The notes under the pieces are model-generated. The model was not told the DNA's origin. It saw only the letters and a list, made by a program, of their open reading frames with translations, and did no database searches. From assembly GCA_964017235.1 (NCBI GenBank), contig OZ024938.1:12887454-12951453 (forward strand): 64,000 nt of DNA, given 5' to 3'. The position numbers and the translations under genes are program-made. The stretch comes from Sabellastarte sp. h YS-2021 (Eukaryota; Annelida; Polychaeta; Sabellida; Sabellidae). This document shows, piece by piece, positions 51,000 through 61,330 of this stretch (positions are counted from its first letter, which is position 1; the number at the start of each line of letters is the position of its first letter).

Positions 51000-51236
51000 T
51001 TATGCCACAACTGCAAACAATACAATAATTGCAATTATGATTGATACGAGGAAAATCCAGAACAGTAAGCGATCTAGCAATTTTGCCACTAATTTCCATT
51101 CACCGGTGTATGCTTCACTTGTAACCTTATCTTCGAGAATCCTCTGCATAGCTTTCACCGATTCCAAGATGGCGTCCATTTCGTTCCTGGCCAATGGGGG
51201 TTTCTCTTTGGGTTTTCCACTCCCATCTTCCATGTC
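51000..51236 (-). CDS. nAChR gene 2, last exon (M4)
   Basis: Acceptor GTTTACATAG, phase 0. DMEDGSGKPKEKPPLARNEM, then AYTGEWKLVAKLLDRLL and M4, ending FAVVA and a TAA stop at 51000-51002. Confidence 0.9.
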   Translation of the reverse strand, partial: DMEDGSGKPKEKPPLARNEMDAILESVKAMQRILEDKVTSEAYTGEWKLVAKLLDRLLFWIFLVSIIIAIIVLFAVVA

Positions 51237-54200
51237 CTATGTAAACACATTCACATGTAATCTAATCATACTTTGATGTAGTAATAAATACTGATTGTGA
51301 GGGCATTTGTTATAGGATATATGCCTGGCAAAAATTTCAAATAATGCCAGAGCCCCGTCACGTGTGAGGGCATTATTAAGGAATTTTTGCCTGGCGCATA
51401 TCCTGTAACAAAACGCCTGAGCATGAGGTATTTATTACTATTATAAAGACCAGCCTACCTGGTTGAAAAAATATCCATTTATTTTTACGAGGTGACACAA
51501 ACAAGGGAGCCGCCATATTGTTTTGAATGCATGATCGCCCTCGTAAAAGTGGACAAATTTCTAAACGAGAAATTCAAAACGACACTTCCGTTTTTCAGCG
51601 GGCGGTTATCGGAGGTTTTACTCCCAGCTGATTCTATGTGCACAGATAGGTTTTCGTTCACTGCACACTTCTGGTCTTTATAATAGTGTTTATTCTCTAG
51701 CAGATAATAAGGAGTGACTTTTTTTAAATTGCAAAACTACAGTAAAATTGCATCCGTACGTTCATCTGTTTGTGAGTGCATAACTCAAAAACTGTAAGTC
51801 AGATTGGAGTGATATTTTCTGGTATGTACCTGTGGCTCAGACTGCCACAAAGATGTTGTGGATCCATATAGGAATTTCAGTTGAAGGACTTTACCAATGC
51901 TGTCATTTGATTAGTATGGTGACTTTATTTTTCACTTTATGTTTGACGTATGTGTAAGGAAATTCCTGTGCAAAGGTTACCACAAAACTATAAAATATAT
52001 AGAGTTTTAGAAAAACTCCATGCGTTAGTTTCAGTATTATATCTTTTCTTCTGACAAATAAAATGTGTCTTTCATATTCAAAGAAAAGCCAACAAAAAAA
52101 CAAGTCTACAAAAGTTTTCCTTAGGTGTTATGGTATATACACACCTAAAATTAAATATAAAATATAATGATGCCCAACAGAAGAAAAACTAGGGAATAGC
52201 ACAGATAAGGAATTACTTTAAAATAATTGAGTTCCTAAATGTTGAAATAATACGCCTTAAATGAATGGAAATAAAATACACTTGCTTGTTTCTGAAAGAC
52301 CAAAACAAAGGAAGGGGCAACAAATAAAAAAAATCCTTAATTTAAGACAAGAATGTTCTGTTGCTAATCAAATCTGGTCTAATCTAAAGTATAAGTTTAA
52401 TTTCTTTGCAGGGGCAATGGCTTCCGTAAGAAGGGGAACCTATGTCAACAAGAGAACTCAGAGAGTGCATGCCTCCACTGGGGTCAACACCTCCAATATA
52501 ACTTATGAGTGCAATGATAAAAAATCCTTTTAAAAAATTCTGGATTCAGATGGTGATTCAGATACCACCATAATTCAGTATCTGTTCCTTGTGCCATTTT
52601 AAACATTTTATCGAAATCCAACTATAACTTTTTGAGTAATTTTGTAAGCAAACATACACCCCCCCCCCAACCCAAAACATAACCTCCTTGCTGAAACTAA
52701 TAATGTGGGATTGCTGATATGAGAAAGGGAAAATTCTAGCTGGGACAACTAAATGTTAAGAATCATTGACAAATCAGCCCTTTACCAAATCGGTCTTCGT
52801 CAAATTGGCCCCCAAGATAAAATACTCTAGTCAAGTCCCCCCCCCCAAGATAAATTACCCTAGTCAAATCGGCCCCCAAGATAAAATACCCTAGTCAAAT
52901 CGGCCCCCAAGATAAAATACCGTAGTCAAATCGGCCCTCAAGATAAAATACCCTAGTAAAATCTGCCCCCAGGAAAAGTACCTTAGTCAAATCGACCCCC
53001 CAGGAAAAATACCTTCGTCAAATCGGCCCTGAGAAAGTTACTGTATTCTCAAAGCGAGAAAAAACGCATAAAATTTTGTGCTAGTGAACAGAAGCTAATC
53101 TACATTAAGTCTATTGCACTTTTAATAATGCTCAGCGGAACAAGTGGGTACAGGAGAGAGGACAAAAGGTACTGATTACAGCATCCAAATATCTGTGATA
53201 TATGTTAATTGCACTTTAGTCAAATACAACTGGAGTAGTTATCACCCTTGGCAAAATGTGATTATCTAATTGCACTTTTCCTGACATAAACAGTTTTTAA
53301 TGGAGATTAGTTTAAAAGACTTGATGGAACATCCTAATAGTTTTAATATGGGTTCATTATACTTTACAAATTATCACTTTAGAAATTGTCACCCCTATGA
53401 AAGAAACATAACATGGAAACAATGAATTATCCCACTTTATTTGTCATTAACAACCTGATATATGCTTATCTGCTTCATCTTTTTAAACGAAAATATATTC
53501 ACTGTACAATTTTCTCCTCTTTAACATTTGAAATGGCTGAAAATAAAGTGTAAATATATGGAACACCTTCAAAAAGTAATTTTTTTGTGGGTACAAGGTT
53601 TTCTGGTGCAAATTAGTAGTGTTTTGCAAAGGATAAATTTATCAATCAAATATTGTTTATTTCCAGTATAATAAAGGGTCAAGTAACCCAGAACATCACT
53701 GTGACCATTTGATAAATTAGTCCAAGTTTGGTCTTATCTGAGTCACCCTTTGTGAAATCCATTTACAACAAATACACTAAAGTTAACCCTTGAAAATCAT
53801 TAAGAGAAAAGACTTTGATTTAAGTTCCCGACTTTAGCCTCAGACCCTTTATGAAACTACACTCTGGTGAAAAAGAGTTATTCTTTATGGCCTATTGAGA
53901 TTTGACTTTATGGATTCTTTTCTAAAATTATTGGTTCTGCCAATTTTCAATTAAGAATTTGATCCAAGATGAAATAACATTTGAAAATGGGCCCCTTTGT
54001 TTCTTCCGCCTATGAAGTCATGTGATCATAATTCCTTGTGCCACTTGCTCTAAATAGATATCATTCTAGCATTTGTAATTCAATTAACAGAATGTGTTTG
54101 AAATACAATATTAGTAAGAATGGTGTACTTTGCTGACAAACTAGCTGGTTATTAAAAGTAATTGGGTGTGAGAATAATCCTAAGCTTATAGTTAGCTGAT

Positions 54201-57200
54201 GTTACTTGAGAGACTCACAACATTCCTCATTGTGACAATATGAGATCAATTACATGACTGAGGACCTACATGACACATATTATTCGGTTTAGTTTGTGTT
54301 TCAGAAAATATATTTATTAATTTATAAACACACAAAAACATATATTTTTTCATTCATCTGTAGTTGAATCATGTCGTTCTGGTGTATTGTCATTATGCAT
54401 AAAAGATGTCCATCAAGTAATCAATAAAATTGCGACATCCCAAAAATAATTTCTGATATTGACGATAATTTTTACTGCTGTAGGTAAAATATCAGTTCTA
54501 GAGAATGCAACTTAACAGGGCCCTTTTCTGATGTTATTAAACAAATGATTGAAGTTGCGGCCTTACCAAAAGTGCAAGCTTTCTTACCATTAATTTTGGA
54601 ACAATTTGGTTGCTACTACTGTGATCTTCCTTTTCATCTTCCACTTCTGGTACTTCATTCTTGGCACAGAATATTCGGGCCAAGTAAACAAAAGCAAACT
54701 TCCTGAGCCATCTGGGAGGGCGGCCACTTTGAAATGAGAGGCCAACAATAACCAGAGATTCTAGCAATATGAGTGTGGTCCCCATCATCACAGCCATGAC
54801 AAATTCGCCTGAAAAAAAAAGATTTACAGAAAATCTTTATCTAATCATCTCAGGAGAGTATAATGAATTGTGGTTGGATGATAGAGTGTGCACCGGACAC
54901 AAAATGTAGTTCAGTATAAACAAAAAAGTATTTGAATGGTTAGAGCTCATATTATTCCACGCTGGATCAGTGACTGAAGGTGCACATTAATCCACAATAC
55001 AATGGGTTAAGAGTTCTTATACACAAGGCATGACTGAGTAGTTAAATTGTATCTTATTCTGTGCCCACTATATGACTGAGTAGTTAGAGGATATTTTATT
55101 CTGCACACACTACATGACTAAGTGATTCGAGGATGTATTGTTCTGTGTCCACTGTATGACTGAGTAGTTGGAGGATATATTATTTGACACACACTGTATG
55201 ACTGAGTAGCTCAATTATATATTTTTTCTGCGCACAATGTAAGACTGATTGGTTTGAGGATATATTATTCTGCACACACTGTATGACTGCATGCCTAGAG
55301 AGCTATATTATTCTACACACGATGAGTGATTTGAATTTATTTGGGTTTAATGTTGCTTTTAATACATCGCATAGCTTATATCACAACAGATGGTTATAAG
55401 GGCAGAAGAAAACAGTACACACTAGCTGGTCAAGATTCTGCTCTGTAAATTGCTGTAGGGTCCATGATTTGAAACACAGACCTCAGAGTTGGAAGGTGAG
55501 TATCCCAAGTGAGTGACAGTGGTTCAGGTACATATTACTTATGACACAATTTCTGTGACTGAATGGTTACAGATCATAGCATTCTTGTAATATTAGCTTT
55601 AGCTTATAAAATTAGCTGAAAGTACATGGACTATAAATGAATGAAACTCACCTCATGATAAAATACACACACATACAGTAACATTAAATTATAACAATTT
55701 TAATTGTTATCTTACTTTTATAGTGCTTAAATACAGACTTTAGGTTCATAATATAGACAAGAAAAGATCGCAATAATAAAATCAGAAAGGGTCAGTGCCA
55801 CAATGAAAAAAATAGAAAAAAAAACAGAAAGTAAGGTAGGTATGCTCTTGCAAAGATAACTTCTTTCTGAATGAGGAGAGCGAATTGGCTGAATGTACAT
55901 CAACAGATTATTCAGAATCTTTGGAGTAGAGTAAGGAATCTAAAATTCGCCAGAAATCTAAATTTCGCCACCTCTAAAAACCTTACTTAATTCTATGAAA
56001 TAAAGATGTTTGTCTTAAACTTGGCATTTTTCAGTCCAAAAGACCTTAATTTATTATACATTTAACCAATCTCACCACAATTCATTTATTTTATTAGTGT
56101 TTCCACATGTGGCGAATTTCAGATATGTGGCGAATTTTACATTTCTTACTCTATCATATATAAAGCTGAGGCTGAATGCTTAGTGTACTTTTATACTGAC
56201 AAGGCAAAGTGTGGGACCTCAAGCACCCCACCATCAGCTGGACTTCTATGACTATTGTACACACTATGTCTAGGTTTAAGAAAAATTTCAAATATTTAGT
56301 ATACCCACTTTGTAAGAGCTTGTACACCAGTAAAGCAGTCTTAAAAACAGGGTGATGTGCAATAGGCAGCCAATGGAGAATCGTTCCTACAGGAGTTACA
56401 TGTGAGGACTTGGTCATATTGGTAATGCTTCTAGCAAGGCTATTCTGGACACATTGCAGTTTGTAAAGAAGAGGAGCAGAGAGACTCACAAACAAGGAAT
56501 TCTTGTTTAGCAAAACAAGACTTGCAGTTGTTCTGAATTTAAGCATGTAAATTGATAAATATAATCTAGCATGAGGCAATAGATGGAAGATATCCTGGAA
56601 TATGTTGTTCAGCTAAAGAGTCCACTTCCCAGGTATACAGTAAACTCACAGTAAAGTATCAACTGAGATATAATAAGCTAGAATTTATTGCACTTACTTC
56701 ACAATATGAAAATTCATGACTCAGTGTTAATCCATCTTTAAACACAACATAAAGTGAGTGAACCTATATGATTGGGATGTACTTTGAAATGGACTGTAAT
56801 AGCTTTAAAATGAAGAGAAGGTTCTTGTTTTGAATGCATGAACCGTTGCACTTTTTGATCCTGTAAGAGTGAAATTTTGTCACTTTCTACTTGTGTACAG
56901 CTACGTCCTGACTACATAGAAATGTTATCTTTCATAGCACAACTATGTCCTGCCACACATACCTTTTGTTGTTCACAATTGCAATAAGCATATGTTTCAC
57001 CACTTTCCTAATCTGTCCAACTACAGTTGTTTGAACAGACAATTGTGACAGGGTCATTACTTACTGATCACTGGCAAGGTCTCTGAGTTGGTCGGTGTAT
57101 TGTCCATGATGACGATCAAGAAGACAGCAAATGACAGTAAGACTGTGATTGCCAGCGACATCCTCTCCCCGCAATCCGGAGGCAGCCAGAACATACCCAG

Positions 57201-59797
57201 GGACACAATCAACAACATGACTACTGGGGTGATGATATTGAAGTGGTAGTACAGAGGTTTTCTTTTCCAGGTGATAGAAAAATCCACTCCTGGATAGACC
57301 TCATCATCACCGACAGCGGCCTCAGTTCTGGTGACACTGGCACTCTCATTACTCCAAAGCGAGCTGCTACTGAAGGTGCTGAAGTCAATATCCTCTGTGG
57401 ACAAATATAGTTGCATTATGAAAAAGTTTTGCTTTACTTTTCATTTTTAAAAGCAAACTCTCCGAGGCTCACGCTTCTAAAGAGAACTCTTTTTTGGTCT
57501 CTGAACTCTCATGAATTGTGCACTACCCTAATGCCCTACTCATGCTTCTGATTAGGGGTGTATTTATAGCGATTTTCTCCTTCCGGTTTCACATCCTGTA
57601 TTTCATGGTCTGTTACCGGTTAACCATCTCTTCTTTAACAAAACATGAGAACCAACTAGTTTTCCATACTATAAAACAGGAATTCTAACATGACATGAAT
57701 GTGTCCTCGATTCTGATTGGATAAGCGACAAAATTCTTTTGGGTAACCTTGTAGCTCCGAATTATCACTCATACAGTAAAAAGCAAATAAAAGTGGATTA
57801 TGACATTTACTTCGTACGTAAGGTTAGTAAAGTTACTGATGATACCGGTATTATCACAACACCCCTACTTCTGATTTCATTTAGCTTCACCAATTCCGTG
57901 AGTCTCTTGTGAATTTCTTTGAAATCTTGTAACTTATTTCTGCTTAAATGGCTTAAGGTAAAACAAGATGGTACTTAAGTAAGAGCTAGCCCTTTGTAAC
58001 CACTAACAGTATTTTCTAGCATTTTACAGAAATTTGACACAAAAATGATCTCCCACTTTTACCACCCTCACCACTTGAACCTTTGGGCTAAGACTCAAAC
58101 CCGATGTATGTCTAGAAGATTTGTTACAAAAGAAAGAACTTAACTTATTGATTTTGTATATGTATTTAGGAAAAGCTACTTGTCATCCAAGGATTAACTA
58201 GGCATATTTGGTAATGCAAACCCAAGAAAGTGGATATAAATTTAAATCTGAATGTTCCGGGCCATAGTGCCTTTGGAATCAAAGCATTTCCACTTATTGG
58301 GGTATTCTCCCAGTTAACTGACATAAATAACTATATAAGGTTTCACGTCAAACTGCAAATATCAGAGATTGAGCTTAAGTTACTTTGATATCCCCCTTTC
58401 TGTGAGTACCTGTAATGCTGGCCACGTGTTTTTTTATTAAATTGTGGATAAAGTGCCAAAACATGGCTACCTTAGCACACTATCAAAAATTAAAAAAAAT
58501 GTACACTTTTCCAAAGGATGTACACTTAAAACACTGGTATATCAGCAGAAAAGTATATTTTAAAGTTATGGTATTTATTAGCTTAGCAGGATTAATATAC
58601 TGCTAAACTGATGTACATCCTGTGAAGGCCTTTAATGGTCCGCCATGATAAGGACATCTGTCAGGCAGAGAGTGGCTCAGGTGGTGGAAAAACTAAGCCA
58701 AGCTGATAGGTCTTCAGTTTGCTGCTTAAACTGAGAATGCTTGTTTTTTCATGTTGTCTCAGCCAGAAACTTTTTCCACTCATATGAAACAACAAGATGG
58801 AGAGATATATTTTACTGTTGGTATGGTTTATAAGCATTTTTTTATCCATCAATAGTGTCTCAGCCTTTCACTAGTGATATTCAAAGTGTCAATTTCAATA
58901 TAATTTTCAATAAATAATTTTAAAAATACAGGGTAATTTTCACATAATTCTATTTTTCTATATTCTTTATTTCAAGGACATGTAATTTCTGCATAAGAGG
59001 GTTACTCTGAGGTGTGAGACAGCCAAGACGATTTCATTTTTATGTGATTGACATTAATATCATTGACTTAGGTGATTAATTTAATTTTGCTATATGATAT
59101 TTTTCATGTCACAAATCTTTATTGTAATACTTTGTGAAAGTTAAAATAATATTACATATGTTTTGACAAAATTAAATGATATTTGGTAAATTAGGAACAA
59201 ACTTTACCTTGAAGAGATATTTCAATATCAATCAATATGTAAAGCAAATTTACAGATGGTACTGACACTGAAAACTAAATTCTATGCTAAACTGATATAA
59301 TAAGGTCCTCAGTGGCCTAGTGGGTTAGTCGGTTTGGCATCTAATCACAGACTGTTATCTCTGTGTTAGCATGACTCCCACAAGTGACAATACTGAAGAC
59401 CTGTCCCAATATGACCCTGGCTGTTGAACGGGATGTAAAACCTCAGCGTTATACTTTAAACTGATATATTAATCTTTTAACTCAAGAAAATGATAGCACT
59501 GTCTGGCTGAAATGAAACACACGGTTAATTAGACAATATGTGCTGAAGCAATGAAGATTTTGTTATTCTGTAAATTGTTAGGACGACATACCTTCCACAT
59601 TTATATTCACAGAAGTACTGGTGTATCCCCAGCTCCGAATTGACAGGGTGCAGGTTTGCGAATCAAACGGGTAATGTGCGATATCCAGGGAACAAGTCGT
59701 GGAAAAGATCCCACCAAAGGACCAGTTGATGATTCCGCTTGATGTCAGAAAGGCAAAGAAATCTTCCCTGTGTGTTTTGTGGTAGAAAGTGTCGGCA
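51000..59797 (-). CDS. nicotinic acetylcholine receptor-like subunit, non-alpha (gene 2, 3' four exons)
   Basis: Exons found: 59797-59592, 57394-57065, 54808-54588 and 51236-51000, joined in matching phase. They encode the Cys-loop to the C-terminus; exons for the signal peptide, early ligand-binding domain and loop A were not found up to 64000 and probably lie beyond. Cys-loop C-SLDIAHYPFDSQT-C; M1 NIITPVVMLLIVSLGMFW; M2 RMSLAITVLLSFAVFL after DCGE; M3 FVMAVMMGTTLILLES; M4 FWIFLVSIIIAIIVLF. No paired Cys before M1, so non-alpha. Acidic residues around M2 suggest a cation channel. Exons of 206 and 330 bp equal those of gene 1, indicating a shared recent ancestor. It could be a pseudogene if the 5' exons are truly absent, but the visible part has no damage. 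Confidence 0.88.
51303..51415. mobile_element. fold-back element or small palindromic MITE
   Basis: AGGATATATGCCTGGCAAAA on the left faces its near-complement on the right (TTTTTGCCTGGCGCATATCC); the match goes on through AATAATGCC toward a centre at CGTCACGTGTGAGG. About 110 bp and almost all stem. It lies just upstream of the last exon, within nAChR gene 2's intron. Confidence 0.75.
51416..52770. other. intron of nAChR gene 2, no other feature seen
   Basis: AT-rich. Plus-strand frames at 51492-51683 and 52261-52533 have no recognised domain and run antisense to the gene. Confidence 0.4.
52771..53033 (+). repeat. minisatellite, 31-bp period, about 8 units
   Basis: Units of AAATCGGCCCCCAAGATAAA then ATACCCTAGTC. 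Central units are nearly identical; outer ones shorter or diverged. A run of C's extends in one unit. Confidence 0.92.
53034..54587. other. intron of nAChR gene 2 with a MITE copy
   Basis: About 53505-53880 is a 5'-eroded copy of the TTTCACAAAG family (ACATTTGAAATGGCTGAAAA, ATATATGGAACACCTTC, ending CAGACCCTTTATGAAACTAC). The rest is AT-rich with nothing else recognised. Confidence 0.55.
54588..54808 (-). CDS. nAChR gene 2, M3 exon
   Basis: Acceptor TTTTTTTTCAG. M3 FVMAVMMGTTLILLESLVIV, then GRPPRWLRKFAFVYLARIFC and an acidic loop segment. Two in-phase donors are possible: GTAAGA after 54588 or GTAAGG after 54567. The first gives 221 bp, close to 218 bp in gene 1. Confidence 0.88.
55031..55325. 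repeat. minisatellite, 42-bp period, about 7 units
   Basis: Units of TGACTGAGTAGTTAGAGGAT then ATTTTATTCTGCACACACTACA, moderately diverged, in the intron between the M3 exon and the M1-M2 exon of nAChR gene 2. Confidence 0.85.
55343..55530 (-). mobile_element. SINE family B, internally shortened
   Basis: Minus strand keeps the head region (CCACTGTCACTCACTTGG and an eroded B-box) and the distal body (TTATAACCATCTGTTGTGAT, GCTTTTAATACATCGC complement). The middle is shortened. Confidence 0.55.
55690..56600 (-). mobile_element. CR1-like LINE, 3' part
   Basis: Minus strand: YKLQCVQNSLARSITNMTK, HVTPVGTILHWLPIAHHPVF and ALLVYKLLQSGYTKYL are the late reverse-transcriptase blocks. Further 3', remnants of the C-terminal FRKKL...Y block lie near 55830-55880. 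Frame broken; 5' truncated. Homologous to 1-500. Confidence 0.8.
56601..57064. other. intron of nAChR gene 2, no feature seen
   Basis: AT-rich, no bounded repeat or coding block recognised. Confidence 0.4.
57065..57394 (-). CDS. nAChR gene 2, M1-M2 exon
   Basis: 330 bp, from acceptor TTGTCCACAG to donor ATCA-GTAAGT. Reads EDIDFSTFSSSSLWSNESAS, then FSITWKRKPLYYHFN, M1, PPDCGE and M2. NES is a possible N-glycosylation site. No vicinal Cys. Confidence 0.93.
57395..59303. other. intron of nAChR gene 2, no clear feature
   Basis: AT-rich. About 57480-57520 (TTTTGGTCTCTGAACTCTCA and TGAATTGTG) resembles 61100-61145, so an unnamed dispersed repeat is present. Confidence 0.4.
59304..59457 (+). mobile_element. 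SINE family A, well preserved
   Basis: GGTCCTCAGTGGCCTAGTGG head, GTTTGGCATCTAATCACAG, GACTCCCACAAGTG, ATGACCCTGGCTGTTGAACG, end GATGTAAAACCTCAG. The best example here of the family's plus-strand consensus. Confidence 0.87.
59592..59797 (-). CDS. nAChR gene 2, Cys-loop exon
   Basis: 206 bp. Starts TGCCGACAC after ATATTTCAG, reads ADTFYHKTHREDFF, WSFGGIFSTTC, the Cys-loop, and SWGYTSTSVNINVE. Donor GTATGT, phase 1. It is the most 5' exon of the gene that I can place. Confidence 0.94.
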
Positions 59798-59927
59798 CTG
59801 AAATATTCAAACAGATCTGAAATGATCCAGTAGAACTGTGAACAGTTAGAAGGATGAACATGTCTGTCACTGAAGTGTCCATACAGAACTGAATATCAGT
59901 GATTTCAATCAAATATACACACTCAAA

Positions 59928-59976
59928 AAGGCAAAGGAGACTTCCAATGGCGTTTTTCTGGTAGAATTTGTCTGCA
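59928..59976 (-). pseudogene. partial copy of the nAChR Cys-loop exon start (echo 1)
   Basis: Minus strand: after CTTCCAG it reads TGCAGACAAATTCTACCAG and on to TTTGCC, aligning over about 48 bp with the start of the exon at 59797 (TGCCGACACTTTCTACCAC to TTTGCC). The coding frame would be ADKFYQKN. It has an acceptor-like AG but no Cys-loop after it, so it is not a working exon. Confidence 0.65.
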
Positions 59977-60031
59977 CTGGAAGCCCCTTACAGTACTGAA
60001 ATAACAAATTTTAATCAAATATACACAGTAA

Positions 60032-60730
60032 TGCCCCTGTTCCACCAAAGGATTAAGCCCCGATCCTGTCTGGGACCCTTAATCGTGGGTAGTCTTGGAA
60101 AAAATGGAAAAAAAATTGACCAATGGGGTGGAAGACAGAATCGGTATGAAGGTCTGGGATTAACTACAGATCGGCCTCAGGACGCCCCAGGAGGCCCCAG
60201 ACTGTCCCCAACTGGTCTGGGACTAAGAACCGATTAAGCCATTTTTCTAGTCGTAGACAAACCGACTGGGTCCCAGGACGCCTCAGACCTCCTGGGACTA
60301 AGCCCCGACTAACCCAGGATTAAGTCCCGACCCCACAAGGTGTCCTGAGGCGTCCCCCAGGCGTCCCCAGACCAGGATCGCCGATTTTTGTTTGGCAATG
60401 GGACTAAGGGTCGCAGGAAGCCTGGGACTAAGTGATAGAGGTCTGGGACTAAGGGTCGGCGACTAAGGGTCGCAGGCGGCCTGGGACAGCATAGGACTGT
60501 GTAATTTTGGTCTGAGGAGGCCTGAGGAAGCCTGGGACTGTACATTTTGTTTATGGCGGGAAAAAATAATCGGTTGGGGTTGGGAGAAATATCAAACATG
60601 TTTGATATTTTACACGGCCCCAACCGACCACAACCGACCCTTACAGGACGCCTGGGACTAAGCATATTTCTGAAACCGACCCTCAAAAACCCTTAATCGG
60701 GAGCCTTAGTCGTGTGGTGGAACACCCACA
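60032..60730. mobile_element. TGCCCC-ended MITE, PIF/Harbinger-like, 699 bp
   Basis: Left end TGCCCCTGTTCCACCAAAGG; right end complement TGTTCCACCACACGACTAAG, with the final bases eroded. TAA lies on both sides (60029-60031 and 60731-60733). The inside is full of inverted GGGACTAAG and CTGGGAC words, and has a perfect palindrome, AATATCAAACATGTTTGATA plus TT, near 60590-60612. Non-coding. Confidence 0.85.
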
Positions 60731-60731
60731 T

Positions 60732-60774
60732 AAGGCAAAGACGTCTTTCTATTGGGTTTGTGGTGGAATGTGCT
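60732..60774 (-). pseudogene. partial copy of the nAChR Cys-loop exon start (echo 2)
   Basis: Minus strand GCACATTCCACCACAAACCC followed by AATAGAAAGACGTCTTTGCC aligns with the same exon-start segment as echo 1, more diverged. Before the MITE inserted it lay some 55 bp from echo 1. Confidence 0.6.
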
Positions 60775-61140
60775 TTAATATATTCATAAACAACCTAAAT
60801 AACTGAACTGAAATATGTACAAAGGCAAAAAAAAGGTTAACCATAAAAGTTTTAAGCACACACCAAATACTACTCAATACTGGTAATATTGAACATACTT
60901 TGACAAGAAACAATTCAAACTCTAATGGTTAAGGATTGTTAATACAACAAGAAACCACTGCAAGCTTCCGTCTGAATGGTTGTGTGCATGTCCATAAGAG
61001 GACGATAGTTTCATTCAGAAACCTGATTATTGTCCTTTTCCATTCCTCTCCAAATTCCCCAATAAGTTTAGTTGGCTGTAGCGAGGCTGGCACTTCTAGA
61101 GATCTTTTTTTTTTCTTGTCTCTGGACTTTCATGAATTGT
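60775..61140. other. intron or 5' region of nAChR gene 2, no feature seen
   Basis: Searched on the minus strand for the 110-bp and 45-bp nAChR exons without success. Confidence 0.4.
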
Positions 61141-61330
61141 GGTGTAGCATGATGAGTACCTGTCTTGTCACTGAAGTTAAGCAACGCTGGGCTACATTAG
61201 TATTTGAAAGGGTGACCCTCTGAGTTCTAGACCAGGCATGGATGTATCTGACTCAGAATCTGTTTTTGTCGCTAGACTTTCATAAATTCTAGTACACTTC
61301 TTGTGTCTCTGATGGCATAGTGGCTCATGC
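61141..61330 (+). mobile_element. 5S rRNA-derived SINE
   Basis: TGTCACTGAAGTTAAGCAAC, GCTGGGCTACATTAGTATTTG and GGGTGACC follow the 5S core closely. The body CTAGACCAGGCATGGATGTA matches the other copies. A part of the body recurs at 61790-61860 (GGTACAGGCAGATACATGG, GACTCAGATGACCATTTAAA). Confidence 0.78.

Noticed and set aside
52261-52533. 90-codon plus-strand frame with an acceptor-like TTTGCAG inside
   Set aside because: Antisense in a nAChR intron, no recognised domain and no partner exon found.
54567-54587. Longer version of the nAChR gene 2 M3 exon, ending at 54567
   Set aside because: Possible and in phase, but the donor after 54588 gives a length closer to gene 1. Left open in the entry.
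60309-60686. 125-codon minus-strand frame rich in Pro and Arg
   Set aside because: Inside the 699-bp MITE, made of its repeated GGGAC/GTCCC words.
61141-61260. 5S rRNA gene
   Set aside because: Only the internal promoter core matches; the ends differ and the body continues as a SINE.
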